Translations under genes and position numbers: made by a program
Shown here: piece by piece, positions 27,499-36,465 of the stretch
How positions within the stretch are numbered: position 1 is the stretch's first letter
How the letters are laid out: each line of letters starts with the position of its first letter
From: Streptomyces sp. Tu 3180
GTDB lineage: Bacteria; Actinomycetota; Actinomycetes; Streptomycetales; Streptomycetaceae
Direction of reading: 5' to 3'
Assembly (NCBI RefSeq): GCF_009852415.1
Contig: NZ_WOXS01000002.1
Coordinates: 5,868,001 to 5,932,000, forward strand
Length of the DNA: 64,000 bases
The notes under the pieces: generated by a model
The model's database searches: none
What the model was told of the DNA's origin: nothing
Seen by the model: the letters and a program-made list of their open reading frames with translations, nothing else

Positions 27499-28656
27499 AT
27501 GAGCACCGAGAACCTCCCCCAGAGCCCCGAGCAGCCGCCGCGCAAACCGCGTGTGGCCGTCGTGTTCGGCGGGCGCAGCTCCGAACACGGGATCTCCGTG
27601 GTGACCGCCGGAGCCGTCCTCAAGGCCATCGACCGGACCAGGTACGACGTCCTGCCGATCGGCATCACCACGGACGGCCGCTGGGCTCTCACGGCCGACG
27701 AGCCGGAACGCATGGCGATCACCGATCGCCGCACCCCCAGCGTCGACCAGCTCGCCGAGTCGGCGGAGGGCGGTGTGGTGCTGCCCGTCGACCCCGCCAG
27801 CCGCGAAGTCGTCTACAGCGAGCCCGGTTCGGTGCCCAAGGCGCTCGGCGAGGTCGACGTGGTCTTCCCGGTGCTGCACGGCCCCTACGGCGAGGACGGC
27901 ACCCTGCAGGGCCTGCTGGAGCTCTCCGGCGTCCCCTACGTCGGCTCGGGCGTGCTCGCCTCGGCCGTCGGCCAGGACAAGGAGTACATGAAGCGGGTGT
28001 TCACCTCCTTCGGGCTCAAGGTCGGCCCGTACCTGGTGATCCGGCCGCGCGAGTGGCGGCAGGACGAGTCCGCCGCCCGGAAGAGGATCGTCGACTTCGC
28101 CGGCGAGCACGGGTGGCCGCTGTTCGTGAAGCCCGCGCGGGCCGGCTCCTCGATCGGCATCACCAAGGTCGACGACCTCTCCGGCCTGGACGAGGCGATC
28201 GCCGAGGCCCAGCGCCACGACCCGAAGATCCTCGTCGAGGCGGCGCTGCGCGGCCGCGAGATCGAGTGCGGCGTGCTGGAGTTCGAGGACGGTCCGCGCG
28301 CCTCGGTGCCCGCCGAGATCCCGCCGCCCGAGGCGCACGCGTACTACGACTTCGAGGCCAAGTACATCGACTCCACGCCCGGCATCGTGCCCGCGCCGCT
28401 GACCGAGGAGGAGACGGCCGAGGTGCGCCGGCTCGCGGTGGAGGCGTTCGAGGCGGCCTCCTGCGAGGGACTGGTCCGCGCGGACTTCTTCCTCACCGAG
28501 GACGGCGATTTCGTGATCAACGAGATCAACACCATGCCCGGCTTCACGCCGATCTCGATGTACCCGCAGATGTGGCAGGCCACCGGGGTGAGCTACCCGG
28601 AGCTGGTGGACCGGCTGGTGCAGGCGGCGCTGCGGCGGTCCACCGGACTGCGCTGA
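27499..28656 (+). CDS. ddlA: D-alanine--D-alanine ligase
   Basis: 385 residues from ATG 27499; an upstream in-frame start at 27451 gives non-conserved residues. ATP-grasp enzyme making D-Ala-D-Ala for peptidoglycan. Seen: VVFGGRSSEHGISVVTAG, HGPYGEDGTLQG, KPARAGSSIGITKV, and EINTMPGFT for Mg2+/ATP. The omega-loop EAKY tyrosine is present, favouring D-Ala over D-lactate, so there is no sign of a vancomycin-resistance variant. Cytoplasmic. Confidence 0.96.
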   Translation: MSTENLPQSPEQPPRKPRVAVVFGGRSSEHGISVVTAGAVLKAIDRTRYDVLPIGITTDGRWALTADEPERMAITDRRTPSVDQLAESAEGGVVLPVDPASREVVYSEPGSVPKALGEVDVVFPVLHGPYGEDGTLQGLLELSGVPYVGSGVLASAVGQDKEYMKRVFTSFGLKVGPYLVIRPREWRQDESAARKRIVDFAGEHGWPLFVKPARAGSSIGITKVDDLSGLDEAIAEAQRHDPKILVEAALRGREIECGVLEFEDGPRASVPAEIPPPEAHAYYDFEAKYIDSTPGIVPAPLTEEETAEVRRLAVEAFEAASCEGLVRADFFLTEDGDFVINEINTMPGFTPISMYPQMWQATGVSYPELVDRLVQAALRRSTGLR

Positions 28657-28672
28657 GCGGCGGACGCACGCC

Positions 28673-29179
28673 TCAGAAGGCGATCCCCTCGGGGATCGCC
28701 TTCTTGACGGCCGGGGCGAGGTCGATCAGCACGCCGGTGCCGTCCCGCCCGCCGGTCACCTCCACCTCCACGTACGCCTCGCGGTTGGCGGTGGTGAAGC
28801 GGTAGGTGCCGCCGTCCCGCCTCTCCATCAGCCAGTCGACGCCGTTCACCCCGCCCGGCACCGCGTCGGCGTCGCGGCCGTTGGCCACCTTGGGGTCGGC
28901 CATCTTCGGAGGCCGCTCGACACCGCACCGCAGTATGATCGCCACGCCGCCCCAGCCCGCGGTCAGTTCGGACGCGGGTTCGGGATCGTCGCGACTCTCA
29001 CCGTCCACCTTCGCCGGCAGGGCCTCGTCCAGGTTCTGGCACAGCTTGGTGACCTTCGCGTCCGGGCTGGGAACCGCCGCGGACGCGCTGTCGTCTGCTG
29101 AGGAGCAGCCCGCGGCGGTGATCAGCACCGCGAGGGCGGACAGGACGGCGTGCCGGTGACGGAAGGAGTTCACCGGCAC
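28673..29179 (-). CDS. Putative lipoprotein, DUF3515-like
   Basis: 168 residues. N-terminal basic-hydrophobic signal ending in the lipobox ITAAGC (Cys25), then Ser/Asp-rich spacer. The mature part has two further Cys (VTKLCQ and ILRCG), a VDWLMERRDGGTYRFTTANRE strand region and a C-terminal amphipathic end. Resembles the actinobacterial DUF3515 lipoproteins found beside ddl-thiL. Anchored outside the membrane by inference; function unknown. Confidence 0.8.
   Translation of the reverse strand: MPVNSFRHRHAVLSALAVLITAAGCSSADDSASAAVPSPDAKVTKLCQNLDEALPAKVDGESRDDPEPASELTAGWGGVAIILRCGVERPPKMADPKVANGRDADAVPGGVNGVDWLMERRDGGTYRFTTANREAYVEVEVTGGRDGTGVLIDLAPAVKKAIPEGIAF
28675..28704. terminator. Terminator shared by ddlA and the lipoprotein gene, inside coding sequence
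   Basis: Perfect 14-bp stem AGAAGGCGATCCCC/GGGGATCGCCTTCT with a 2-nt centre, 19 nt after ddlA. It also encodes the last residues (KKAIPEGIAF) of the converging lipoprotein. Confidence 0.75.
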
Positions 29180-29193
29180 AGGGTAGACGGGGG

Positions 29194-29427
29194 CTACAGA
29201 TGGACGACCGGGCAGGTCAGGGTACGGGTGATCCCGTCCACCTGCTGGACCTTCGCCACCACCATCCGGCCCAGGTCGTCGACGGTGTCGGCCTGGGCGC
29301 GCACGATCACGTCGTACGGTCCGGTCACGTCCTCGGCCTGGATGACTCCAGGGATCTTGCCGATCAGCTCGGCGACGGTCGACGCTTTGCCGACCTCCGT
29401 CTGGATCAGGATGTACGCCTGTACCAC
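29194..29427 (-). CDS. Stand-alone Lrp/AsnC RAM-domain protein
   Basis: 77 residues from GTG 29427 with GGAGG 4 nt upstream. Only the ligand-binding alpha-beta RAM domain is present (VQAYILIQTEVGKASTVAEL, VTGPYDVIVRAQA, GITRTLTCPVVHL); the DNA-binding half of Lrp is missing, as usual for this short SIRaRM-type family. Such proteins form decamers/dimers that sense amino acids. Between the lipoprotein and the divergent thiL. Confidence 0.88.
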   Translation of the reverse strand: MVQAYILIQTEVGKASTVAELIGKIPGVIQAEDVTGPYDVIVRAQADTVDDLGRMVVAKVQQVDGITRTLTCPVVHL

Positions 29428-29638
29428 GGAACCTCCAGGGCGGCCACGAGGATCATGTGGGGAAAAGGAACGCCACGGTATCGCGTCGTCGCTCGTCGCG
29501 GGGAGACCTGCGGGAACCGGGCCTTGCGCGTCGGGGTGCAGGCACGAGAGAAGTTGACGGTCACTTCGACCGTAACGAGCGCACGGACGGCTCGCGACCG
29601 GGCACGGTCGGGGACAGGACAGAAGGGGAGCGAGGGAC

Positions 29639-30604
29639 ATGAAGGGCACTGTTGGTGAGCTCGGGGAGTTCGGGCTCATCAGGGAGCTCACCTCCCGTCT
29701 CACCACCACCCCGGCGGTCCGGGTCGGCCCCGGTGACGACGCCGCGGTGGTCGCCGCGCCCGACCGCAGGGTCGTGGCCAGCACCGACATCCTGGTGGAG
29801 GGCCGGCACTTCCGCCGCGACTGGTCCACGGCCTACGACGTCGGCCGCAAGGCCGCCGCGCAGAACCTCGCCGACATCGCCGCCATGGGCGCCGTGCCGA
29901 CCGCGCTGCTGCTCGGCCTGGTCGTCCCGGCGGAACTGCCCGTCACCTGGCCCTCGGAGCTGATGGACGGCCTGCGCGACGAGTGCCAGGTCGCGGGCGC
30001 CGCGGTCGTCGGCGGTGACGTGGTACGCGGCGACACGATCATGGTGTCGATCACCGCGCTCGGCGACCTGCGCAACCAGGAGCCCGTCACCCGGGCCGGC
30101 GCGCAGCCCGGCGACCTCGTCGCGGTGACCGGATGGCTGGGCTGGTCCGCGGCCGGGTACGCGGTGCTCTCCCGCGGTTTCCGCTCGCCGCGCGCCTTCG
30201 TCGAGGCGCACCGGCGCCCCGAGCCGCCGTACCACGCGGGTCCGGCCGCCGCCGGGCTGGGCGCCACCGCGATGTGCGACGTGAGCGACGGGCTGATCGC
30301 CGACCTCGGGCACATCGCCGAGGCCAGCAAGGTGCGCATCGACATCCGCTCCGGGGCGATCGACATCCCCTCGCAGATGAACGACATCGGTCAGGCCGTC
30401 GGCGTCGACCCCATGCAGTGGGTGCTGACCGGGGGAGAGGACCACGCGATCGTGGCCACCTTCCCGCCGGACGTGAAGCTGCCCGCCCGCTGGAAGGTGA
30501 TCGGCGAGGTGCTCAACCCCTCGGCGCTGCCCCAGGTGACGGTCGACGGGGCGCCCTGGACGACCCAGGGCGGCTGGGACCACTTCGGGGACATCGAGTC
30601 GTGA
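29639..30604 (+). CDS. thiL: Thiamine-monophosphate kinase
   Basis: 321 residues, ATG start with GGGAGCGAGG upstream. Phosphorylates TMP to thiamine pyrophosphate. Seen: GDDAAVVAAP, STDILVEGRHFRRDWSTAYDVG with Mg2+ ligands, GRKAAAQNLADIAAMGA, CDVSDGLIADLGHIAEAS and LTGGEDHAIVATFP. PurM-like fold, full length. Overlaps thiD by 4 nt, so two thiamine steps are coupled. Confidence 0.95.
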   Translation: MKGTVGELGEFGLIRELTSRLTTTPAVRVGPGDDAAVVAAPDRRVVASTDILVEGRHFRRDWSTAYDVGRKAAAQNLADIAAMGAVPTALLLGLVVPAELPVTWPSELMDGLRDECQVAGAAVVGGDVVRGDTIMVSITALGDLRNQEPVTRAGAQPGDLVAVTGWLGWSAAGYAVLSRGFRSPRAFVEAHRRPEPPYHAGPAAAGLGATAMCDVSDGLIADLGHIAEASKVRIDIRSGAIDIPSQMNDIGQAVGVDPMQWVLTGGEDHAIVATFPPDVKLPARWKVIGEVLNPSALPQVTVDGAPWTTQGGWDHFGDIES

Positions 30605-31440
30605 GCGGCCGGACCGCCCCGCCCAGGGTGCTCACCGTGGCCGGCTCCGACTCGGGCGGCGGCGCGGGCATCCAGGCCGACCTGAAGACGATGCTCGCGC
30701 TCGGCGTGCACGGCATGAGCGTGCTGACCGCGGTGACCGCGCAGAACTCCCTCGGCGTGCAGGGAGCCTGGGAGCTTCCCGTGGCGGCGGTGCGGGCCCA
30801 GTACCGCAGCGTCGTCGACGACATCGGCGTGCAGGCGGTCAAGACCGGCATGCTGGCCTCCGCCGAACTCGTCGAGGCCGTGGCCGACTTGATCGCCGGC
30901 ACGGACGCGCCGGCGGTCGTCGATCCGGTGGGGGTCTCCAAGCACGGGGACCCGCTGCTGGCCGCCTCCGCGCTGGACTCGGTACGGACCAGACTGCTGC
31001 CGGTGGCGACCGTGGCCACGCCGAACCTGGACGAGGTGGAGCAACTCACGGGCCTGCGGGTCGAATCGGAGTCCGACATGCGCCGGGCGGCCCGGGCGGT
31101 GCTGGCGTTCGGGCCGCGCTGGGTGGTGATCAAGGGCGGCCATCTCGCGGCGGGGGCGGACCGGGCGGTCGACCTGCTGACGGACGGCTCGCGGGAGCAC
31201 TGGCTGCGCGCTCCCCGGCACGACAACCGGCACACCCACGGCACGGGCTGCACGCTCGCGTCGGCGATCGCGTCGCAGCTGGCGAAGGGGCGGTCGGTGC
31301 CGGAGGCGGTGGCGGAGGCCAAGGAGTACGTCACCGGGGCGATCGCGGCCGGGTTCGCCCTGGGCGGCGGCATCGGGCCGGTGGACCACGGCTGGGAACT
31401 CGGGCGGCGGACCCGCGACGGGGCGGCCGGGACCGGCTGA
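30601..31440 (+). CDS. thiD: Hydroxymethylpyrimidine/phosphomethylpyrimidine kinase
   Basis: 279 residues from GTG 30601 overlapping the thiL stop (GTGA). Ribokinase-like HMP/HMP-P kinase of thiamine synthesis. Seen: TVAGSDSGGGAGIQADLKTM, ALGVHGMSVLTAVTAQNS, VKTGMLAS, PNLDEVEQLTG, and GTGCTLASAIA with the catalytic region. The C-terminus (TRDGAAGTG) runs into a decayed 30-bp tandem repeat that continues past the stop. Confidence 0.95.
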   Translation: MSGRTAPPRVLTVAGSDSGGGAGIQADLKTMLALGVHGMSVLTAVTAQNSLGVQGAWELPVAAVRAQYRSVVDDIGVQAVKTGMLASAELVEAVADLIAGTDAPAVVDPVGVSKHGDPLLAASALDSVRTRLLPVATVATPNLDEVEQLTGLRVESESDMRRAARAVLAFGPRWVVIKGGHLAAGADRAVDLLTDGSREHWLRAPRHDNRHTHGTGCTLASAIASQLAKGRSVPEAVAEAKEYVTGAIAAGFALGGGIGPVDHGWELGRRTRDGAAGTG

Positions 31441-31503
31441 CGTCCCGAGGGGGCGGCCGGAGCCGGCCGAGGTCCCGTCGCGGCGGTGGCCGGCCGGCGT
31501 CCC
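31417..31503. repeat. Decayed 30-bp tandem repeat across the thiD stop
   Basis: Unit 1 at 31417-31446 and unit 2 at 31447-31476 agree at 25 of 30 positions; a third, 27-nt diverged unit follows to 31503. The thiD stop (31438-31440) lies inside unit 1. Confidence 0.7.
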
Positions 31504-31565
31504 GTGGTGACGGCGGCCGCGGGCGGGCCGCGCCCGTGCGGCCGCGGACCGCCGTCAGGACACGG

Positions 31566-31600
31566 CAAAAAGCCGGCCCACACGAGGTGGACCGGCTTTG
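31566..31600 (-). terminator. Terminator after rpmB
   Basis: Read on the minus strand: AAAGCCGG-t-CCAC pairs with GTGG-g-CCGGCTTT, followed by T residues, ~40 nt beyond the rpmB stop. Confidence 0.8.
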
Positions 31601-31640
31601 TGCGGCGAAACCGGTTGTGGCCGCGCGCTCAGCGGAAGCG

Positions 31641-31826
31641 TCAGCGCGAGACCTTGCCGGCCTTGATGCACGAGGTGCAGGCGTTCACGCGCTTCGGCGT
31701 CCCGCCGACCACGGTACGCACACGCTGGATGTTCGGGTTCCAGCGGCGGGACGTACGGCGGTGCGAGTGCGAGATGTTGTTGCCGAAGCCCGGCCCCTTG
31801 CCGCAGACGTCGCAGTTGGCAGCCAC
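31641..31826 (-). CDS. rpmB: 50S ribosomal protein L28
   Basis: 61 residues, ATG start. MAANCDVCGKGPGFGNNISHSH and RWNPNIQRVR are diagnostic. The zinc-binding cysteine pairs are present (C5-x-x-C8 and C50-x-x-C53), so this is the zinc-dependent C+ paralogue rather than the Zur-induced Cys-less form. Structural 50S protein. A hairpin (GCCCGAT/ATCGGGC) lies in its leader. Confidence 0.96.
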   Translation of the reverse strand: MAANCDVCGKGPGFGNNISHSHRRTSRRWNPNIQRVRTVVGGTPKRVNACTSCIKAGKVSR

Positions 31827-31935
31827 GGGTCACTCCAAAGACTTCAGATGCACTTACGGTTGATCCCGGCATGCCGGAACCGAAATCCAGGACTCGAGGA
31901 GCCCTGAGGATCTGAGTGGCGCTGCCAGGGGAGAG

Positions 31936-31991
31936 GCCCGATCGGATCGGGCAACCGGAGCAGCATACAACGGCTGCGCCCGTAGAACGAA
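31936..31991 (-). promoter_or_regulatory. Leader and putative promoter of rpmB
   Basis: On the minus strand TTCGTT, 18 bp, TATGCT (31962-31991) resembles a vegetative promoter. Between it and the gene is a 7-bp perfect inverted repeat GCCCGAT-cgg-ATCGGGC (31936-31952), position suited to a leader hairpin. Confidence 0.45.
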
Positions 31992-32092
31992 ACTACCATG
32001 GCAGCTCAGGGGCCCGCCCCCGGCCCTCTTCCGGTGGGCGACGCCCCAAGGTCTACGCTGCGTGCCACGTCCAGCAGCTCAGGGAGGCGCAG

Positions 32093-33982
32093 GTGGCGCA
32101 GGTGCCGCAGACATTCCTCGATGCTCTCGCGGTGCGTGCCTGGTGCGGTCTCGCGCTGGAGGCGCTGGGACGGTCGCGTGAGGAGATCGACGCGATCAAC
32201 GTCTACCCGGTGGCGGACGGGGACACCGGTACCAATCTCTACCTGACCGTCGAGTCGGCGGCCGCGGCGGTCGAGGCGGTGTTCACGGGGCACGAGGCGG
32301 GGAACGCCACGCGTCCCGGCGGGACCCCCGGCGGCGTGAGCGGGGGGCCGACGCTGGCCGACGCGCTGCGGGCGATGGCGCACGGGGCGCTGATAGGCGC
32401 GCGCGGGAACTCCGGGACGATCCTGGCCCAGCTGCTGCGCGGGATGGCCCAGGTGCTGGCCGGGGAGGAGGCCGCGGCCCGCGCCGACGGGCAGGGGCTG
32501 CGGCTGGCCCTGCGGCACGCGGCCGACTCCGCGCGCCGGGCCGTCGCCCACCCCGTCGAGGGCACGGTCCTCACCGTCGCCTCGGCGGCCGCCGAGGCGG
32601 CCGGCGGCGCGGAGGGCGACTGCGGGACGGTGGCGCGCGCGGCCTACGAGGGCGCCCGCGCGGCCCTCGCCGCGACGCCGGGCCAGCTGGCCGTCCTGCG
32701 GCGCGCGGGCGTGGTGGACGCGGGCGGCAGGGGACTGGTGGCGGTGCTCGCGGCCCTGGTGGAGACGTTCACGGGGCGGGCGCCGCGGGCGATGCCCGCG
32801 GTGGGCGGCCCGTGGAGCGGCTCCGTACGCGCCACCGACCCCGTGCTGCACGCGCGCCTGCACCACGTGGGCGGGGTACCCGCCGAGGGCGCGGCGGGGA
32901 AGGCGCAGGGCGCGGGGGACACGGAGGACGCGGGGGACACGGGGCACACGGAGGACGCGGAGGAGCGCCGCGCGTCCGCGGAGGCGCCGGGCGCTCTCCC
33001 CCCGGGCGCCGCCGAGGTCGGCGAGTGCGCCGACGGCGGGGCCGTCCCGGGGCCCGGCGGGCCCGCCTTCGAGGTGATCTATCTCCTGGAGGCCGACGAC
33101 GCGGCCGTGGCGCGGCTGCGGGAGCGGCTCGACGGGCTGGGGGACTCGCTCGTCGTGGTCGGCGGCGACGGGCTGTGGAACGTCCACGTGCACGTCGACG
33201 ACGCGGGCGCGGCGGTCGAGGCCGGGGTCGAGGCCGGGCGGCCGTACCGGATCCGCATCACCCACTTCGGTGCCGGGGACGTCCACACCACGGGGGCCGA
33301 GCGGTCGCCCGAGGAGCGCGCACAGCGGGCCGTCGTGGCCGTGGTGCCCGGCGAGGGCCTGGCCGGGCTGTACGCCGAGGCCGGTGCGACCACCGTGCTC
33401 GCGCGCCCCGGGGAGCCGCCCGCCAGCGGCGAGATCGTCCAGGCCGTACGGCGGGCGCACGCGCGCGAGGTGGTGCTGCTGCCCAACGACACGGACCTGC
33501 GGCACACCGCCGCCGCGGCGGCCGAGCAGGCCCGGACCGAGGGCATCCGGGTGGCCCTCATCCCGACCCGCTCCGCGGTCCAGGGCATCGCGGCGCTCGC
33601 GGTGCACGAACCGGAGCGCCGCTTCGACGAGGACGTGGTGGCGATGACCTCGGCGGCGGGCGCGACCCGGTACGCCGAGGTCACCGTCGCCGAGCACCAG
33701 TCCTGGACCATGGCCGGCATCTGCCAGGCCGGTGACGTCCTCGGCCTCATCGACGGAGACGTGGCCGTGATCGGGCAGGACCTCGCGGCCACCGCCGGGG
33801 CCGTCCTCGACCGCATGCTCGCGGCCGGCGGCGAGATGGTCACCCTGGTCCTCGGCGACGGGGCCCCCGAGGCCGTCGCCGGTCACCTGGAGGCCCGGGT
33901 CCGCGAGGGCTACCTCGCCGTCGACACGGTGGTGTACCACGGCGGCAGGCAGGGCGCCCTGCTGCTCATCGGGGTGGAGTGA
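32093..33982 (+). CDS. DAK2-domain protein (FakA/YloV type, fatty-acid kinase ATP-binding subunit)
   Basis: 629 residues from GTG 32093 with AGGGAGG 5 nt upstream; the frame opens much earlier without a better site. N-terminal DhaL/DAK2 domain: NVYPVADGDTGTNLYLT with Mg-ATP aspartates, ARGNSGTILAQLLRG, AGVVDAGGRGLVAVL. After a low-complexity linker (~residues 265-325; Gly/Ala/Glu/Thr repeats), the DAK1_2-type C-terminal domain ends VYHGGRQGALLLIGVE. In firmicutes FakA partners a DegV-type FakB to phosphorylate fatty acids; no degV gene is here, so the role is inferred. It is upstream of recG, the order seen in many Gram-positives. Confidence 0.85.
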   Translation: MAQVPQTFLDALAVRAWCGLALEALGRSREEIDAINVYPVADGDTGTNLYLTVESAAAAVEAVFTGHEAGNATRPGGTPGGVSGGPTLADALRAMAHGALIGARGNSGTILAQLLRGMAQVLAGEEAAARADGQGLRLALRHAADSARRAVAHPVEGTVLTVASAAAEAAGGAEGDCGTVARAAYEGARAALAATPGQLAVLRRAGVVDAGGRGLVAVLAALVETFTGRAPRAMPAVGGPWSGSVRATDPVLHARLHHVGGVPAEGAAGKAQGAGDTEDAGDTGHTEDAEERRASAEAPGALPPGAAEVGECADGGAVPGPGGPAFEVIYLLEADDAAVARLRERLDGLGDSLVVVGGDGLWNVHVHVDDAGAAVEAGVEAGRPYRIRITHFGAGDVHTTGAERSPEERAQRAVVAVVPGEGLAGLYAEAGATTVLARPGEPPASGEIVQAVRRAHAREVVLLPNDTDLRHTAAAAAEQARTEGIRVALIPTRSAVQGIAALAVHEPERRFDEDVVAMTSAAGATRYAEVTVAEHQSWTMAGICQAGDVLGLIDGDVAVIGQDLAATAGAVLDRMLAAGGEMVTLVLGDGAPEAVAGHLEARVREGYLAVDTVVYHGGRQGALLLIGVE

Positions 33983-34125
33983 CCCGGGCCGCCCAGGCCG
34001 CCGCCGGCGGATCCGGCGGGCCCGGGGCACCGGCACGGGCCCGCCGGGCCACGACCGCCGGGGCCCGCGGTCCCCGCTCCCCGGGGAGGGGAGGACGTCG
34101 GGGGCTGTCAGTGCCGTGGTGTCCA

Positions 34126-36342
34126 ATGGATCCCGTGCCCGCACTGGAAGAACCACTGAAGAAGGTGCTCGGCCCCGCCACCGCGAAGGTGATGGCCGAG
34201 CACCTCGGCCTGCACACCGTCGGCGACCTCCTCCACCACTACCCGCGCCGGTACGAGGAACGGGGCCAGCTCACCCACCTCGCCGACCTCCCCATGGACG
34301 AGCACGTCACGGTGGTCGCCCAGGTCGCCGACGCCCGCCTGCACACCTTCGCCTCCGCCAAGGCCCCGCGCGGCAAGGGCCAGCGCCTGGAGGTGACCAT
34401 CACGGACGGCAGCGGCCGGCTCCAGCTGGTCTTCTTCGGCGCCGGCGTCCACAAGCCCCACAAGGAACTCCTGCCGGGCACCCGCGCGCTGTTCGCGGGC
34501 AAGGTCTCCGTCTTCAACCGCCGCCTCCAGCTCGCCCACCCCGCCTACGAGTTGCTGCGCGGCGACGGCGCGGCGGAGACGGTCGAGAGCTGGGCCGGCG
34601 CCCTCATCCCGATCTACCCCGCCACGGCCAAGCTGGAGTCCTGGAAGATCGGCAAGGCGCTCCAGACGGTGCTGCCCAGCGCCCAGGAGGCCGTCGACCC
34701 GCTCCCCGCGTCCCTGCGCGACGGCCGCGGACTGGTCCCCCTCCCCGAGGCCCTGCTGAAGATCCACCGCCCGCACACCAAGGCGGACATCGAGGACGCC
34801 CGAGCCCGCCTCAAGTGGGACGAGGCCTTCGTCCTCCAGGTCGCCCTCGCCCGCCGCCGGCACGCCGACGCCCAGCTCCCCGCCGTCGCCCGCAGACCGA
34901 GGCCGGACGGCCTCCTCGCCGCGTTCGACGACCGCCTGCCGTTCACCCTCACCGAGGGCCAGCAGAAGGTCTCCGCGGAGATCTTCGACGACCTCGCCAC
35001 CGAACACCCCATGCACCGGCTGCTGCAGGGCGAGGTCGGCAGCGGGAAGACCATGGTCGCCCTGCGCGCCATGCTCGCCGTCGTCGACGCCGGGGGACAG
35101 GCGGCGATGCTCGCGCCCACCGAGGTGCTCGCCCAGCAGCACCACCGGTCGGTCACCGAGATGATGGGCGAGCTCGCCGAGGGCGGGATGCTCGGGGGAG
35201 CGGAGAACGCCACCAAGGTGGTGCTGCTCACCGGCTCCATGGGCGCGGCCGCGCGGCGCCAGGCCCTGCTGGACCTGGCCACCGGCGAGGCCGGCATCGT
35301 CATCGGCACCCACGCGCTCATCGAGGACAAGGTGCAGTTCCACGACCTGGGCCTGGTCGTGGTCGACGAACAGCACCGGTTCGGGGTGGAGCAGCGCGAC
35401 GCCCTGCGCGGCAAGGGCAAGCAGCCCCCGCACCTGCTCGTCATGACCGCCACGCCCATCCCGCGCACGGTCGCCATGACCGTCTTCGGCGACCTGGAGA
35501 CCTCCGTCCTCGACCAGCTCCCGGCCGGGCGTTCGCCGATCGCCAGCCATGTCGTCCCCGCCGCGGACAAGCCCCACTTCCTCACCCGGGCCTGGGAGCG
35601 GGTGCGCGAGGAGGTGGCGAACGGCCACCAGGCGTACGTGGTCTGCCCGCGCATCGGCGACGAGGAGGACGACCCGAAGAAGGCCGCCCGGAAGAAGCCG
35701 GCGCCCTCCGGGGACGAGGCCGAGAAGCGTCCGCCCCTCGCCGTCCTCGACGTGGCCGACCAGCTCGCGAAGGGCCCTCTGAAGGGTCTGCGGGTCGAGG
35801 TCCTGCACGGCAGGATGCAGCCCGACGACAAGGACGCCGTCATGCGCCGCTTCGCCGCCGGCGAGACCGACGTCCTGGTCGCCACGACCGTCATCGAGGT
35901 CGGCGTCAACGTCCCGAACGCCACCGCGATGGTGATCATGGACGCCGACCGCTTCGGCGTCTCCCAGCTCCACCAGCTGCGCGGCCGTGTCGGCCGCGGC
36001 TCGGCCCCCGGCCTGTGCCTGCTGGTCACCGAGATGCCCGAGGCGAGCGCGGCCCGCCAGCGGCTGAAGGCGGTGGCCTCCACCCTCGACGGCTTCGAGC
36101 TCTCCCGGATCGACCTCGAACAGCGCCGCGAGGGCGATGTGCTGGGCCAGGCCCAGTCCGGCACCCGGTCCAGCCTGCGCATGCTCGCGGTCATCGACGA
36201 CGAGGAGATCATCGCCGAGGCCCGCGAGGAGGCCGCCGCGGTCGTCGCCGCCGACCCGGAGCTGGAACGCCTGCCGGCCCTGCGCACCGCGCTGGACGCC
36301 CTCCTGGACGAGGAGAGGGAGCAGTACCTGGAGAAGGGCTAG
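34126..36342 (+). CDS. recG: ATP-dependent DNA helicase RecG
   Basis: 738 residues from ATG 34126; GTG 34135 is an alternative and no clear RBS decides. Remodels stalled forks and Holliday junctions. Seen: wedge/OB region (LLHHYPRRYEERGQL, then VTVVAQVADARL), Walker A GEVGSGKTMVALRAM, Walker B VVVDEQHRFGVEQR (DEQH box), MTATPIPRT, TVIEVGVNVPNAT and QLRGRVGRG. Compared with E. coli there is a 25-residue Lys/Pro-rich insert (KKAARKKPAPSGDEAEK) between the helicase lobes. Followed by rsmD and coaD. Confidence 0.95.
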   Translation: MDPVPALEEPLKKVLGPATAKVMAEHLGLHTVGDLLHHYPRRYEERGQLTHLADLPMDEHVTVVAQVADARLHTFASAKAPRGKGQRLEVTITDGSGRLQLVFFGAGVHKPHKELLPGTRALFAGKVSVFNRRLQLAHPAYELLRGDGAAETVESWAGALIPIYPATAKLESWKIGKALQTVLPSAQEAVDPLPASLRDGRGLVPLPEALLKIHRPHTKADIEDARARLKWDEAFVLQVALARRRHADAQLPAVARRPRPDGLLAAFDDRLPFTLTEGQQKVSAEIFDDLATEHPMHRLLQGEVGSGKTMVALRAMLAVVDAGGQAAMLAPTEVLAQQHHRSVTEMMGELAEGGMLGGAENATKVVLLTGSMGAAARRQALLDLATGEAGIVIGTHALIEDKVQFHDLGLVVVDEQHRFGVEQRDALRGKGKQPPHLLVMTATPIPRTVAMTVFGDLETSVLDQLPAGRSPIASHVVPAADKPHFLTRAWERVREEVANGHQAYVVCPRIGDEEDDPKKAARKKPAPSGDEAEKRPPLAVLDVADQLAKGPLKGLRVEVLHGRMQPDDKDAVMRRFAAGETDVLVATTVIEVGVNVPNATAMVIMDADRFGVSQLHQLRGRVGRGSAPGLCLLVTEMPEASAARQRLKAVASTLDGFELSRIDLEQRREGDVLGQAQSGTRSSLRMLAVIDDEEIIAEAREEAAAVVAADPELERLPALRTALDALLDEEREQYLEKG

Positions 36343-36465
36343 GAGGGCCGGACGGGCCGGGGACGGCGCCGGCCGGTGGACCCGGGGCGGCGCCGGGCGC
36401 GGCTCCACCGGGCCGCGCCGCCTGCCAGACTGGACTCCTGACCACCCCACGGACAAGGACCCGAG

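Noticed and set aside
31936..31952. GCCCGAT-cgg-ATCGGGC in the rpmB leader as a Zur box
   Set aside because: rpmB here is the zinc-binding C+ form, not the Zur-induced paralogue, and the sequence does not fit the AT-rich Zur pattern.
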